Origin: UBA5336 sp964412785
Lineage (GTDB): Bacteria; Pseudomonadota; Alphaproteobacteria; Caulobacterales; Hyphomonadaceae
Length of the DNA: 64,000 bases
Direction of reading: 5' to 3'
Assembly (NCBI GenBank): GCA_964412785.1
Contig: CAYPQD010000001.1
Coordinates: 1 to 64,000, forward strand
The notes beneath the pieces are model-generated. The model made no database searches and was not told where the DNA came from. It worked only from the letters and a program-made list of their open reading frames with translations. Shown piece by piece: positions 1-8,553 of this stretch. The translations under genes and the position numbers were made by a program. The number at the start of each line of letters is the position of its first letter. Position 1 is the stretch's first letter.

Positions 1-5
1 TGTTC

Positions 6-81
6 TGGTGCCCGGGGGCGGAATCGAACCACCGACACGCGGATTTTCAATCCGCTGCTCTACCAACTGAGCTACCCGGGC
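6..81 (-). tRNA. tRNA-Phe (GAA)
   Basis: Read on the minus strand this folds as a complete 76-nt tRNA. The acceptor stem GCCCGGG pairs with CCCGGGC, the D arm contains GCTCAGTTGGTAGAGC, and the anticodon stem GCGGA/TCCGC encloses loop TTGAAAA, giving anticodon GAA. The T arm reads GGTTCGATTCC, and CCA is encoded at the 3' end. It lies downstream of the rng-like/yacG pair on the same strand, an arrangement seen in other alphaproteobacteria. Confidence 0.97.
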
Positions 82-137
82 GCCTGATACGGAGGCCGCG
101 ATTTAGCGCCGGCTTTGGCGCTTGTCCATGTCCGATC

Positions 138-335
138 TCAGGTCTCGTCGCGATCGTTGGGATGCGGTGCGCTGGAGGGCGCATCCTCGCTCGCATCAGG
201 CGCGCCGCCGGGTATGACATAGCGCCCCGCCATCCAGCGATGCAGGTCGATATCGGCGCAGCGCCTCGAGCAAAAGGGCCGGTAGGCGGGGTCGGCCGGC
301 CGGCGTTGGCAGGTGGGACAGCTCGGCGGTGTCAT
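138..335 (-). CDS. yacG: DNA gyrase inhibitor YacG (zinc-binding protein)
   Basis: This 65-residue protein has the YacG/DUF329 four-cysteine zinc site: CPTC near residues 6-9 and FCSRRC near 21-26, followed by the family's DLHRWMAGRYVIPG stretch. In E. coli YacG binds GyrB and inhibits gyrase; the same role here is inferred. The start was set at the ATG at 335, which overlaps the stop of the upstream RNase gene in an ATGA arrangement, so translational coupling is likely. Longer in-frame extensions upstream are only RNase shadow. Confidence 0.93.
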   Translation of the reverse strand: MTPPSCPTCQRRPADPAYRPFCSRRCADIDLHRWMAGRYVIPGGAPDASEDAPSSAPHPNDRDET

Positions 336-1387
336 CGCGCGTCGATCTCCGGTCGCTGCACAGGGCCCCCGCCGACTTGCAGGCGATGCCCGAAGCGGTC
401 GGCGAATGCCTTTAGATAGGGGCCTGCGACCGGTTTGTAGAGGGCAAAGGCTGCCTCCGGCAGCGTCAGCACCAGCCTTGCGCCACGCCGGGCCGCCGCC
501 TCGCGCGCCAGCCGGCGCAGCCCCTCCAGCATCACGGCAAGCGGGCTCGGCCGCCCGTCCGGCGCCAGAAGGGGCTCGGCCAGCGGCCGCACGCGCCATT
601 CCAGCGCGATCTCCATGAGGCCGAAGGGCGAGGGGCGCAGCACCTGTGCCGGCGCCGTGGAGCCCAGGCGGTGGGCGGCGAGGAAGGCCGCCTTCAGCGC
701 CGCGCCATCCTCGCGGCTGAGCTGGCCCGGGCAGTCCAGCACGGCCAGCCCGCCAAGGCCGCGCAGGGTGAGCTGGCGCGCTGCCTCGCCGGCTGCGGCA
801 ACGCCGATCCCACGCGCCCGCTCAGCGGCGCGCCCGCGCGTACGGCGTCCGGCCGTGTCGACATCAAGGGCGGTCAGCGCCGGTGTCGGCGAGACCTGCA
901 GCCGCCCGCCGCCCGGCAGGGGCACCGCCGGGCCCAGCGCCTCGTCGAAGGCGGCGTCGATCTCCGCGCCGGCATCGGGCGTTTCGTCCATCGCCGCGTC
1001 GGGCCCGCCGGGCAGCGCGGCAACCCAGTGTGCCAGTGGCAGGTTCCCGGCGGGCGCCCGCATCGCGCCGGGATCAATGGCGGCCACCCTTGCCAGCTTG
1101 CCGGCGCGGGCTTCAGCGGCGATGCGGACGGGCAGGCGCTGGCCTTCGTCCGGCAGGCCGCTGCGGGCGGGCAGGAAGGCCTCCTCGCCACTTTCGAGGA
1201 CAAGGAAGGCGCCGCCCTCGCCGGGCGCGCAGGCTGTCACGCGCGCGCCTGTAGTCTCGCCCCAGCGGGCCCGGCGCGGTTCACAATCGATCTCATGGAA
1301 CAGGGCCAACGCCACCCCGGCCGCATCGAGGGCGACGGCGCGGGTCTCGGCCACTTCGATTTCGATGACGATACGGGCAACGCTCAT
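332..1387 (-). CDS. short Rne/Rng family ribonuclease
   Basis: A 351-residue RNase E/G-type endoribonuclease, much shorter than E. coli RNase G (about 490) or RNase E. The catalytic DNase-I-like subdomain is recognisable: the LTALDVD segment supplies Asp175 and LAVLDCPG supplies Asp218, 43 residues apart, exactly as Asp303 and Asp346 of E. coli RNase E. The N-terminal S1-like region is degenerate and no CPxCxG zinc-link is present. The start chosen is the ATG at 1387 (MSVARIV). The gene is coupled to yacG downstream. RNA decay or rRNA maturation is the likely role; many alphaproteobacteria carry a short paralogue like this in addition to full-length RNase E. Confidence 0.88.
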   Translation of the reverse strand: MSVARIVIEIEVAETRAVALDAAGVALALFHEIDCEPRRARWGETTGARVTACAPGEGGAFLVLESGEEAFLPARSGLPDEGQRLPVRIAAEARAGKLARVAAIDPGAMRAPAGNLPLAHWVAALPGGPDAAMDETPDAGAEIDAAFDEALGPAVPLPGGGRLQVSPTPALTALDVDTAGRRTRGRAAERARGIGVAAAGEAARQLTLRGLGGLAVLDCPGQLSREDGAALKAAFLAAHRLGSTAPAQVLRPSPFGLMEIALEWRVRPLAEPLLAPDGRPSPLAVMLEGLRRLAREAAARRGARLVLTLPEAAFALYKPVAGPYLKAFADRFGHRLQVGGGPVQRPEIDAR

Positions 1388-1509
1388 GGCTCTCTCCATA
1401 GGCTGGTTCGGTCCGGCGCGAAAATGGCGGGCGGGGCTTGCCACGCCCGGCGCGCTGGCGTCCCCTCTGCGACACGGCAGGACGACGCCAAGCTCCAAGG
1501 GAGAGACCC

Positions 1510-3009
1510 ATGACCCGTTTTGACAGTGCGCCAAGCCGGCGCGATCTCCTGAAGGCGTCGGCGGCGCTTGCGGCTTTCGCGCCGTTTGCCGGCGCCTGTG
1601 CCCCGGCGCGCGTGGCGAACGCTCAGCCGGGCGGCGACTTCATGGACGGGGTGCGCACCGCCGAATTGCTGCGCTCCGGCGCGCTTGATCCCGTCGCCCT
1701 CGTCGAGGCGGCGATCACGCGTGCCGAGCGGGTCGAACCGCAGATCAACGCCATTGCGACGAAGACCTTCGCGGCCGCCCGGGCGGAGGCGGCTGGCGGT
1801 CCGCCGCCGCCGTTTGCCGGCCTGCCGTCATTCATCAAGGACCTTATCGACCGGAAGGGCGAGCCAACCCTGTATGGCAGCCGCGCCTTCACCGGGTATG
1901 TGGCGCAGCGCGACAGCCGGTTCGCGGCGGCCTGGCGCAAGGCGGGCATCCTCTCGCTCGGCAAGTCGGCGACGCCGGAGATGGGGCTGATCTCGTCCAC
2001 AGAGCCTCTGGTCACCGGGCCGACCCGCAATCCCTGGGATCTCTCGCGTACGCCCGGCGGATCGTCCGGCGGGGCAGCGGCGCTGACGGCGGCGCGGGTC
2101 GTCCCGTTTGCCCATGCCAGCGATGGCGGCGGCTCGATCCGGATCCCGGCGGCGACCTGCGGCCTGTTCGGGCTGAAACCCTCGCGGGCGCGGCTTTGGA
2201 ACTCCAGCGGCGACCCGCCGGCGGTCGACATTTCGGTGAACCATGCTGTCACCTGGACGGTGCGCGACAGCGTCGCCCTTTTCCGCGCCGCCGAGCGCCT
2301 TGACGGGCGCTACAACCCGCTGGCGGAGATCACCGGCCCCTCGACCCGGCGCCTGCGGATCGGCTTTGCGCCCGAGCCGCCTGCCGGCTCGCCGCTGGAC
2401 CCTGAGGTGCGCGCCGCCTGCGAGGCCGCGGCCGAACTGTGCCGCGGGCTTGGCCATCAGGTGGTCGACTTCACCTGGCCGTTTGATGGCGAGGAGTTCG
2501 CCGACCGGTTCCTGCTGTATTGGGCCGGCGGGGCTGCAGCTTTTGCCGAACAGGCCGCACAGATGAGCGGCAAGGCGGTCGGGCCGGAGATTCTGGAGCC
2601 ATGGACGCTCGGCCTGGCAGCGGCCTATGCCGCCCGGGAGGGGGAAATGGTCGACTCCCTGCGCTATCTGCAGGGCTTTGACATCCGCTATCAGGCCTGG
2701 ATGGAGGAAGTTGATGTGGTGCTCTCGCCGGTCACAGGCCGCCCGGCCGACCCGATTGGCGTGCAGGACCCGGCAGGCGATTTCGACACGGTGATGGAGC
2801 GGGTGCTTAGCTTTGCCGCCTTCACAGCGCCGATGAACGTCGCCGGCGCGGCCAGCATGTCGGTGCCGCTCGGCCAGTCGGCGGCTGGCCTGCCCATCGG
2901 GGTGATGGTCTCCGCAACACGGGGCGGCGACGAACGCCTGTTTGAGCTTGCCTACGAGCTTGAGGCGGCCGCGCCCTGGATCGACCGGGTGCCGCCGGTG
3001 TCGTCATGA
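1510..3009 (+). CDS. amidase-signature family hydrolase, exported
   Basis: A 499-residue amidase-signature enzyme. The Ser-cisSer-Lys triad is visible: Lys in FIKDLIDRKG, the glycine/serine loop in GGSSGGAAALTA, and the following DGGGSIRIPA segment. The N terminus reads SRRDLLKAS followed by a hydrophobic stretch, which is a twin-arginine signal, so the folded enzyme is probably exported by Tat. The ATG at 1510 has a GGGAGAG ribosome site just upstream. It is divergent from the RNase gene with about 120 bp between them. Substrate (amide, carbamate, aryl-acylamide) cannot be told from sequence. Confidence 0.9.
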   Translation: MTRFDSAPSRRDLLKASAALAAFAPFAGACAPARVANAQPGGDFMDGVRTAELLRSGALDPVALVEAAITRAERVEPQINAIATKTFAAARAEAAGGPPPPFAGLPSFIKDLIDRKGEPTLYGSRAFTGYVAQRDSRFAAAWRKAGILSLGKSATPEMGLISSTEPLVTGPTRNPWDLSRTPGGSSGGAAALTAARVVPFAHASDGGGSIRIPAATCGLFGLKPSRARLWNSSGDPPAVDISVNHAVTWTVRDSVALFRAAERLDGRYNPLAEITGPSTRRLRIGFAPEPPAGSPLDPEVRAACEAAAELCRGLGHQVVDFTWPFDGEEFADRFLLYWAGGAAAFAEQAAQMSGKAVGPEILEPWTLGLAAAYAAREGEMVDSLRYLQGFDIRYQAWMEEVDVVLSPVTGRPADPIGVQDPAGDFDTVMERVLSFAAFTAPMNVAGAASMSVPLGQSAAGLPIGVMVSATRGGDERLFELAYELEAAAPWIDRVPPVSS

Positions 3010-3095
3010 GGCACCGGCACGGGTCTTCCCGTGCCGGGCGGCATGGGGCTTGCTTGCCTCGCCGGTAACGCGAACCGGTAAGGGACAGGCCCGCA

Positions 3096-4226
3096 ATGAT
3101 CCGCTTTCGACTTCTTGGCGCAGATGAGGTCAGTGAGGATATGTGGGCGGCGTGCGCCGCGCTTCGGGCCCGCGACGCGCGCTGGAACAATCCCTTCTTC
3201 GATCCCCGCTTCTTGCAGCTTGTTGCTTCGGTGCGTCCTGACACCCAGCTTGCCATAGCCGAGGAGGGCAGCGACCTAGTTGCGTGGTGCGGCCTGCACC
3301 GGCGCCGGGACGGCTGGGCGCGTCCGGCTGGCGCACCATTCTGCGACTGGCACGGTCCGGTTACCGCACCGAACGCTGCGCTGACCGCGCAGGCCATGCT
3401 GGAGGGGCTGGGCCTTGCCGGTCTTACCGCGCTCGGCCATGCGCCGCCCTGGTCGGGGTCGCGCTGGGGCGACACGCGCGAGGGGGCGCACCTGTCGGTG
3501 CTGGGCGAGGGCTGGGAGGCCTTCCTGGAGAACCAGCGCGCGCTGTTCCCGCGCCACTTCAAGAAGATGCGCAGGGTGCGCCGGAATGCCGAGCGCGAGC
3601 ATGGCCCCCTGCGCACGGTGTTCGACGACCGCTCGCAGGTGGCATTCGAACGTCTTCTGGCCTTGAAGCGTGAGCAGTTCGCGCGCACCGGCCGCCATGA
3701 CGTGCTCGCCCCGGCCTGGGCGAAGGCGTTGATGCAGGCGGCTTTCGAAGCCAGCGCGCCCGGCTTTCGCGGCCGGCTCAGCACGCTCTATTTGGGCGAT
3801 ACGCCCGCGGCGATGGAATTCAGCCTGCAGTCAGATAGCGTCCTGCATGGCTGGATTGTTGCCTTCGACCCGGACTTCCACAGCCTTTCGCCCGGCTACC
3901 TTCTTGTCCATGACATGCTGGCGGCGATGCCGGATGCGGGCCTTGGAACGTATGACGCCGGCATCGGTCTGGACTACTACAAGAAATACTACTGCAATGT
4001 GATGCGTCCGCTCGACCATGGCCGGGTCGGGTCCGGCAGGGTGGCGCTGGCGCCGACGCGACTGGCCGGGACGGGCTGGCGGCTGGCCGAGCGCAGCCTG
4101 CCGCGGCCGGCCGCATTGCTGATGGCGCGGGTGCGCCGGCGCAGCGACCAGATCCTTGTCAGCGAGACCGGCCTTGCTGGCCGCGCCCGCGGCTTTCTCG
4201 GCACCCTGTCACGACCGCCCGGCTGA
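3096..4226 (+). CDS. GNAT/FemAB-like (CelD/BcsL-type) acetyltransferase
   Basis: A 376-residue soluble protein with the layout of CelD/BcsL-family acetyltransferases: an N-terminal FDPRFL segment, then the FPRHFKKMRRVRRNAER region and a C-terminal block with MEFSLQSD, LHGWIVAFDPDFHSLSPGY and the GIGLDYYKKYYC stretch. These enzymes acylate surface polysaccharides. Caulobacter HfsK, a holdfast modifier, is of broadly this type, but assignment to HfsK is a guess. AAGGGAC precedes the ATG at 3096. It sits alone between the amidase and a phosphatase gene reading the same way. Confidence 0.78.
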   Translation: MIRFRLLGADEVSEDMWAACAALRARDARWNNPFFDPRFLQLVASVRPDTQLAIAEEGSDLVAWCGLHRRRDGWARPAGAPFCDWHGPVTAPNAALTAQAMLEGLGLAGLTALGHAPPWSGSRWGDTREGAHLSVLGEGWEAFLENQRALFPRHFKKMRRVRRNAEREHGPLRTVFDDRSQVAFERLLALKREQFARTGRHDVLAPAWAKALMQAAFEASAPGFRGRLSTLYLGDTPAAMEFSLQSDSVLHGWIVAFDPDFHSLSPGYLLVHDMLAAMPDAGLGTYDAGIGLDYYKKYYCNVMRPLDHGRVGSGRVALAPTRLAGTGWRLAERSLPRPAALLMARVRRRSDQILVSETGLAGRARGFLGTLSRPPG

Positions 4227-4297
4227 GCGCGCTTGTCAGGCCGCACGGCGGCGCGTAACTCCCCCGACAGGCAGCGTGGGAGTGCGACGGCAAGGGC

Positions 4298-4945
4298 ATG
4301 GCTGACCAGGCAGGACGGACCGATCCGGAGCCGGAAGTGGGCGCCGACAGGGCGGTGGACCCTTCCGGCGGTCCACTTGGCCCGATCGTGATCTCCCGCC
4401 ATGGCCGTCCCGCACTCGACCGGCGGGCCGGGCCCAGGCTTGGCTGGCGCGACTATCGCGATTGGTGGGCGCGCTATGAGGAAGGCGGCCTCGCCGACGG
4501 CCAGGATGCGCCGGGCGCCCTGAAGGCGCTGGTGGCCAATGCCGATGTGGTGCTGACCTCGGCCCGCCTCAGGGCGCAGGAGACCGCGCGGCTGGCTGCG
4601 CCGCACCTTGAGGCAGAGATCGACGCGCTGTTCAACGAGGCGCCGTTGCCGCCGCCGCGTCTGCCGGGCATCCGCTACCTGCCGAAGACCTGGAATGTTC
4701 TGGCGCGGGCGGCCTGGCTGCAGGGTCACAGCCTTGATGGCGAGGGCGTGCGCGAGGCGCGGCTGCGGGCCGCAGCGGCTGCGCAGCGTCTTCACGAAGC
4801 GGCCCATGGAGGCAAGGTCTACCTTGCGGCCCATGGCTGGTTCAACCGGATGTTGAGGCCGGAGCTGCGTTCGCTTGGCTGGCGCTGTGTGCGCGACGAG
4901 GGCGATGCCTACTGGAGTGTGCGCCTCTACGATTATCGCGGCTAA
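4298..4945 (+). CDS. histidine phosphatase family protein
   Basis: A 215-residue branch-2-like histidine phosphatase. The phosphate-accepting histidine lies in ISRHGRP near residue 34 and the second catalytic histidine in LAAHGWFNRM. A TSARLRAQETA segment in between matches the family's SPLxRAxQTA motif. The first 25 residues look non-conserved, so the true start may lie further in. The substrate is unknown. It precedes xseB by about 75 bp and could be in the same transcript. Confidence 0.82.
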   Translation: MADQAGRTDPEPEVGADRAVDPSGGPLGPIVISRHGRPALDRRAGPRLGWRDYRDWWARYEEGGLADGQDAPGALKALVANADVVLTSARLRAQETARLAAPHLEAEIDALFNEAPLPPPRLPGIRYLPKTWNVLARAAWLQGHSLDGEGVREARLRAAAAAQRLHEAAHGGKVYLAAHGWFNRMLRPELRSLGWRCVRDEGDAYWSVRLYDYRG

Positions 4946-5021
4946 CGCACAGGTTTCGCACTTGTGGGGCCGCGCCGCCCCCCCTACGCTTTGGCCCACT
5001 CAGAATGAGGAGCCGGAGGAC

Positions 5022-5273
5022 ATGGCGGGAAAGGTCAAGACCAGCGACGTCGACGGGCTCAGCTTCGAGGCTGCGCTGAAGGAGCTGGAGGACATTGTGG
5101 CCAAGCTGGAGGCTGGCGATGTCGAGCTTGAGCAGTCGATCACAATCTATGAACGCGGGGCGGCATTGAAAGCCCATTGCGAAGCGCGGCTCAAGGCGGC
5201 GGAGCTGAAGGTCGAACAGATCGTGCAGCGTGCCAATGGCATGGTCGCTACCCAACCGGCCGACATTGAGTGA
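5022..5273 (+). CDS. xseB: exodeoxyribonuclease VII small subunit
   Basis: An 83-residue protein with the XseB signature: FEAALKELEDIVAKLE, then GDVELEQSITIYERG and a second helix LKAHCEARLKAAELKVEQI. It forms the small subunit of exonuclease VII with XseA, which is not in this window. The ATG at 5022 follows a GGAGCCGGAGGA ribosome site. Its stop is 4 nt from the ispA start, and the xseB-ispA-dxs order is the conserved bacterial arrangement. Confidence 0.96.
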   Translation: MAGKVKTSDVDGLSFEAALKELEDIVAKLEAGDVELEQSITIYERGAALKAHCEARLKAAELKVEQIVQRANGMVATQPADIE

Positions 5274-5277
5274 GCCG

Positions 5278-6186
5278 ATGGAAGAGCCGCAGGGATGGGA
5301 CCCGGATTTCAAACGGCGGCTGCGTGAGGTCGCAGACAAGATCACGGTCGCCCTCGACCAGCTGATCCCGCCGGCAGCCGGTCCGGAGGCGGACCTGATG
5401 CGGGCGATGCGGCACGCTGCCCTGGCCGATGGCAAGCGATTGCGGCCCTTCTTCGTTCTAGAGGCGGGCAACATTCTCGGCGCGCCGGAGAAGTCGCTCC
5501 TGCGCGTGGCCGCGGCGCTGGAATGCGTACACACCTATTCGCTTGTCCATGACGACCTGCCCTGCATGGATGATGACGACTATCGCCGCGGCCAGCCGAC
5601 CGTGCACAAGGCTTTTGATGAGGCGACCGCCATACTTGCGGGCGACGCCCTGCTGACGCTGGCGTTCAAGATCCTCGCCAGTCCAGAGACCCATGAGGAT
5701 GCCCACATCCGCCTGAAGCTTATCGAGCGACTGGCGGACGCGGCGGGCCCCCTCGGCATGGTCGGCGGCCAGATGATCGACATGCTCGGTGATGGCAATG
5801 CTGACGATCTCAACACGATCACCCGGATGCAGCGCCTGAAGACGGGCGCACTCATCTCCTATGCGACGGAAGCGGCGGCGATCGTCGGTGGCGCCAGTGA
5901 GGGCGAGCGCCAGGCACTCGCCGGTTTTGCCCACGATCTCGGCCTTGCCTACCAGATCGCTGACGACTTGCTCGATGCGACTGGCGAGGCCGTCGAGACC
6001 GGTAAGGCTGTCGGCAAGGACAAGGCGGCCGGCAAGGCCAATTTCGTGACCCTGCTCGGGGTGGATGGCGCGCGCGAGCGCGTGCGGCTTCTCGCCGCCC
6101 AGGCCAAGCAGCATCTCGCCATTTTCCGCAATCGGGCCAATATCTTGCTGCAATCGGTTGATTTCGTTCTCGATCGCACACGATAG
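5278..6186 (+). CDS. ispA: (2E,6E)-farnesyl diphosphate synthase
   Basis: A 302-residue trans-prenyltransferase that condenses IPP with DMAPP and GPP to make FPP. Both aspartate-rich motifs are present: the first in DDLPCMDDDDYRRG, the second in DDLLDATG. GGQMIDM and KTGALI lie between them as expected. The ATG at 5278 (MEEPQGW) is 4 nt after xseB, implying coupled translation; longer starts run into xseB. FPP feeds undecaprenyl phosphate and quinone synthesis. Confidence 0.95.
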   Translation: MEEPQGWDPDFKRRLREVADKITVALDQLIPPAAGPEADLMRAMRHAALADGKRLRPFFVLEAGNILGAPEKSLLRVAAALECVHTYSLVHDDLPCMDDDDYRRGQPTVHKAFDEATAILAGDALLTLAFKILASPETHEDAHIRLKLIERLADAAGPLGMVGGQMIDMLGDGNADDLNTITRMQRLKTGALISYATEAAAIVGGASEGERQALAGFAHDLGLAYQIADDLLDATGEAVETGKAVGKDKAAGKANFVTLLGVDGARERVRLLAAQAKQHLAIFRNRANILLQSVDFVLDRTR

Positions 6187-6244
6187 TCACACTCTCACAT
6201 ATGTAATGAGGCCCCAGCCCTCATCCCCGGGAGGCCCAGCGTCC

Positions 6245-8164
6245 ATGACCCAACCGCGCAATCGCCGCCTGCTCGACGAGATTTCCCAACCGTCGGATTT
6301 GCGCGGGCGATCCCGCGAGGACCTGCAGCAGATCGCCGCCGAGGTCCGTGAGGAGGTGATCGACGCCGTCTCGGCCACCGGCGGACATCTCGGATCGGGT
6401 CTCGGTGTGGTGGAACTCACCGTTGCCATCCACGCGACCTTCGACACCCCGGTCGACCGGCTGATCTGGGATGTCGGCCACCAATGCTACCCGCACAAGA
6501 TCCTCACCGGCCGGCGCGATCGCATCCGCACCCTGCGCCAGGGCGGCGGCCTGTCGGGCTTCACCAAGCGGGCTGAAAGCGAATACGACCCGTTCGGCGC
6601 CGCCCACGCGGCGACCTCGATCTCGGCGGGCCTCGGCTTTGCCAGGGCGCGTGACCTGACCGGCCGTGACAATCATGTGGTCTGCGTCATCGGTGACGGC
6701 TCGATGTCCGCCGGCATGGCCTATGAGGCCATGAACAACGCCGCCGACATCAACAAGCTGGTGGTCATCCTCAACGACAATGACATGTCGATCGCCCCGC
6801 CGGTCGGCGGCATGAGCCACTATCTCTCCAAGCTGGTCTCCTCGCGCTCCTATCGCGGCCTGAGGAAACTGGCCAAGAAGGTTGTCCGGCCGATCGGACT
6901 GGAAACGCCGGCGCGCAAGGCGGAGGAGTATCTCCGCGGCTTCGCCATGGGTGGTACCTTGTTCGAGGAACTTGGCTTTTACTATGTCGGTCCGGTCGAT
7001 GGCCACGATCTCGACGTGCTCCTGCCGATCCTTGAGAACGTCAAGCGCATGGAGGAGGGGCCGATCCTCATCCATGCCGTTACGGTCAAGGGAAAGGGCT
7101 ATGCCCCTGCGGAGAACGCCGCCGACAAGTATCATGGCGTGTCGAAATTCTCCGTCGTCACCGGCGAACAGCAGAAGGGCAAGGCGGCCGCGCCTGCCTA
7201 CACCCGGGTATTTGCCAATGCTCTTGTCGACCTGGCCGAGCGCGATGAGCGGATTTGCGCGATCACCGCGGCAATGCCGTCCGGTACCGGCCTCAACGTC
7301 TTTGGCGAGCGCTTTCCGGACCGCACCTTTGATGTCGGGATTGCCGAGCAGCATGCGGTGACCTTTGCTGCCGGCCTTGCCGCAGACGGCATGCGCCCGT
7401 TCGCAGCGATCTATTCGACCTTCCTTCAGCGTGGCTATGACCAGGTCGTCCACGATGTCTCGATCCAGAAATTGCCGGTCCGCTTTGCGATCGACCGGGC
7501 GGGCCTTGTCGGCGCCGACGGCCCGACCCACGCGGGGAGTTTCGATGTCGGCTATCTCGGCGCCCTGCCAGGGATGGTCTGCATGGCCGCGGCCGACGAA
7601 GCGGACCTTGTGCGCATGGTCGCCACCGCCGCGGCGATCGATGACCGCCCGTCCGCCTTCCGCTATCCACGCGGCGAAGGCATTGGCATCGACCTGCCAT
7701 CGGTCACCGAAACGCTGGAGATCGGCCGGGGCCGGATCGTCCGCGAAGGCACCTCGATCGCCATCCTCTCCTATGGTGCACGCCTCGGCGAGGCGCTGAA
7801 GGCGGCAGACATGCTGGCCGCGCAGGGCCTCTCGGCCACCGTCGCCGACGCCCGTTTCGCCAAGCCGCTCGACACCGACCTCGTCAACCGCCTCGCGGCC
7901 GGGCACGAGGTGCTGATTACCCTCGAGGAGGGCGCTGTCGGTGGCTTCGGCGCGTTCGTGCTGCACCACCTCGCAGACACCGGCCGGCTCGACGCGGGCC
8001 TGAGGATCCGCACCATGACCCTGCCGGACGTCTTCCTCGACCAGGACAAGCCCGATCTCATGTATGATGCCGCCGGCCTCAACGCCCGCCACATCGCCGC
8101 GCGCGCGATTGAGGCGCTGGGCCGCGGTGACCTTGCCGAGATCGAGAAGCTGGTAGCAGGCTAA
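6245..8164 (+). CDS. dxs: 1-deoxy-D-xylulose-5-phosphate synthase
   Basis: A 639-residue thiamine-diphosphate enzyme and the first committed step of the MEP isoprenoid pathway (pyruvate plus glyceraldehyde-3-phosphate to DXP). The TPP-binding segment VIGDGSMSAGMAYEAMNNA and the transketolase pyrimidine-domain sequence VGIAEQHAVTFAAG are clear, and length is normal. It ends with a TAA that is itself part of a dispersed repeat. It follows ispA by 58 bp, so the run supplies both MEP entry and prenyl elongation. Confidence 0.97.
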   Translation: MTQPRNRRLLDEISQPSDLRGRSREDLQQIAAEVREEVIDAVSATGGHLGSGLGVVELTVAIHATFDTPVDRLIWDVGHQCYPHKILTGRRDRIRTLRQGGGLSGFTKRAESEYDPFGAAHAATSISAGLGFARARDLTGRDNHVVCVIGDGSMSAGMAYEAMNNAADINKLVVILNDNDMSIAPPVGGMSHYLSKLVSSRSYRGLRKLAKKVVRPIGLETPARKAEEYLRGFAMGGTLFEELGFYYVGPVDGHDLDVLLPILENVKRMEEGPILIHAVTVKGKGYAPAENAADKYHGVSKFSVVTGEQQKGKAAAPAYTRVFANALVDLAERDERICAITAAMPSGTGLNVFGERFPDRTFDVGIAEQHAVTFAAGLAADGMRPFAAIYSTFLQRGYDQVVHDVSIQKLPVRFAIDRAGLVGADGPTHAGSFDVGYLGALPGMVCMAAADEADLVRMVATAAAIDDRPSAFRYPRGEGIGIDLPSVTETLEIGRGRIVREGTSIAILSYGARLGEALKAADMLAAQGLSATVADARFAKPLDTDLVNRLAAGHEVLITLEEGAVGGFGAFVLHHLADTGRLDAGLRIRTMTLPDVFLDQDKPDLMYDAAGLNARHIAARAIEALGRGDLAEIEKLVAG

Positions 8165-8278
8165 TACCAAGCTGCATGGACCCAAAACCGATCCCTTGCA
8201 GTGCAGGGCAAGCGCGACTGCGCGTCGGCGCTTATGCGCCGTGGCCGCGGATGAGTCCTCATCTGCGCACACTGGTAT
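8164..8278 (+). repeat. dispersed intergenic repeat, copy 1 (complete-looking)
   Basis: This intergenic block begins ATACCAAGCTGCATGGACCC, overlapping the dxs stop codon, and ends with TGGTAT, the inverse of its first six bases, so it has short terminal inverted repeats. Internally it carries hairpins GGCGC-TTAT-GCGCC and GATGAG-TC-CTCATC. The stretch CCGATCCCTTGCAG through AAGCGCGACTGCGCGTCGGC is nearly identical to the copy at 14957. No protein is encoded. It resembles a REP or MITE-like element; the family is not one I can name. Confidence 0.7.
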
Positions 8279-8308
8279 AGGCGCTTTGACAGGCCCGGAT
8301 GCCTGGCA

Positions 8309-8542
8309 TCAGCCGGTTTCGGAAGCCCCTGAGAGGTCATAGCCGGTGGCGATCTCGATGTGCACCTCCGGTGGCAGGGCGCGGCGCACCTCTGCGATCC
8401 TGTGCTCGTCCACCGACACCTGTACGCGCCGCTGCGGCCCGGGACGCGAGATCACCAGGGTGTCGATATGCTGCAGGAGTCTGGCAAAGTCCTGGCGGGC
8501 CATTCCATAGGGCGCGGCCAGGATATATGTCGTTATGCTCAT
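8309..8542 (-). CDS. small protein resembling the prodomain of the adjacent subtilase
   Basis: A 77-residue soluble protein encoded 11 bp downstream of the S8 protease, with a GGAG ribosome site. Residues about 38-70 line up by eye with residues 57-89 of the protease: VSVDEHRIAEVRRALP against FDMDRSKVDELERRMP, then EVHIEIATGYDL against DVLIEEVVEYTKL. Subtilase prodomains (inhibitor I9 type) act as folding chaperones and inhibitors, and stand-alone versions inhibit in trans. An immunity or inhibitor role is therefore inferred, not shown. Confidence 0.7.
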   Translation of the reverse strand: MSITTYILAAPYGMARQDFARLLQHIDTLVISRPGPQRRVQVSVDEHRIAEVRRALPPEVHIEIATGYDLSGASETG

Positions 8543-8553
8543 ATCATCTCCAG

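Noticed and set aside
3900..4999. Minus-strand 336-codon frame opposite the acetyltransferase end and the histidine phosphatase
   Set aside because: No motifs; the plus-strand genes carry family signatures and ribosome sites.
6221..8272. A 683-codon minus-strand frame opposite dxs
   Set aside because: Antisense to a fully recognisable Dxs; no family features.
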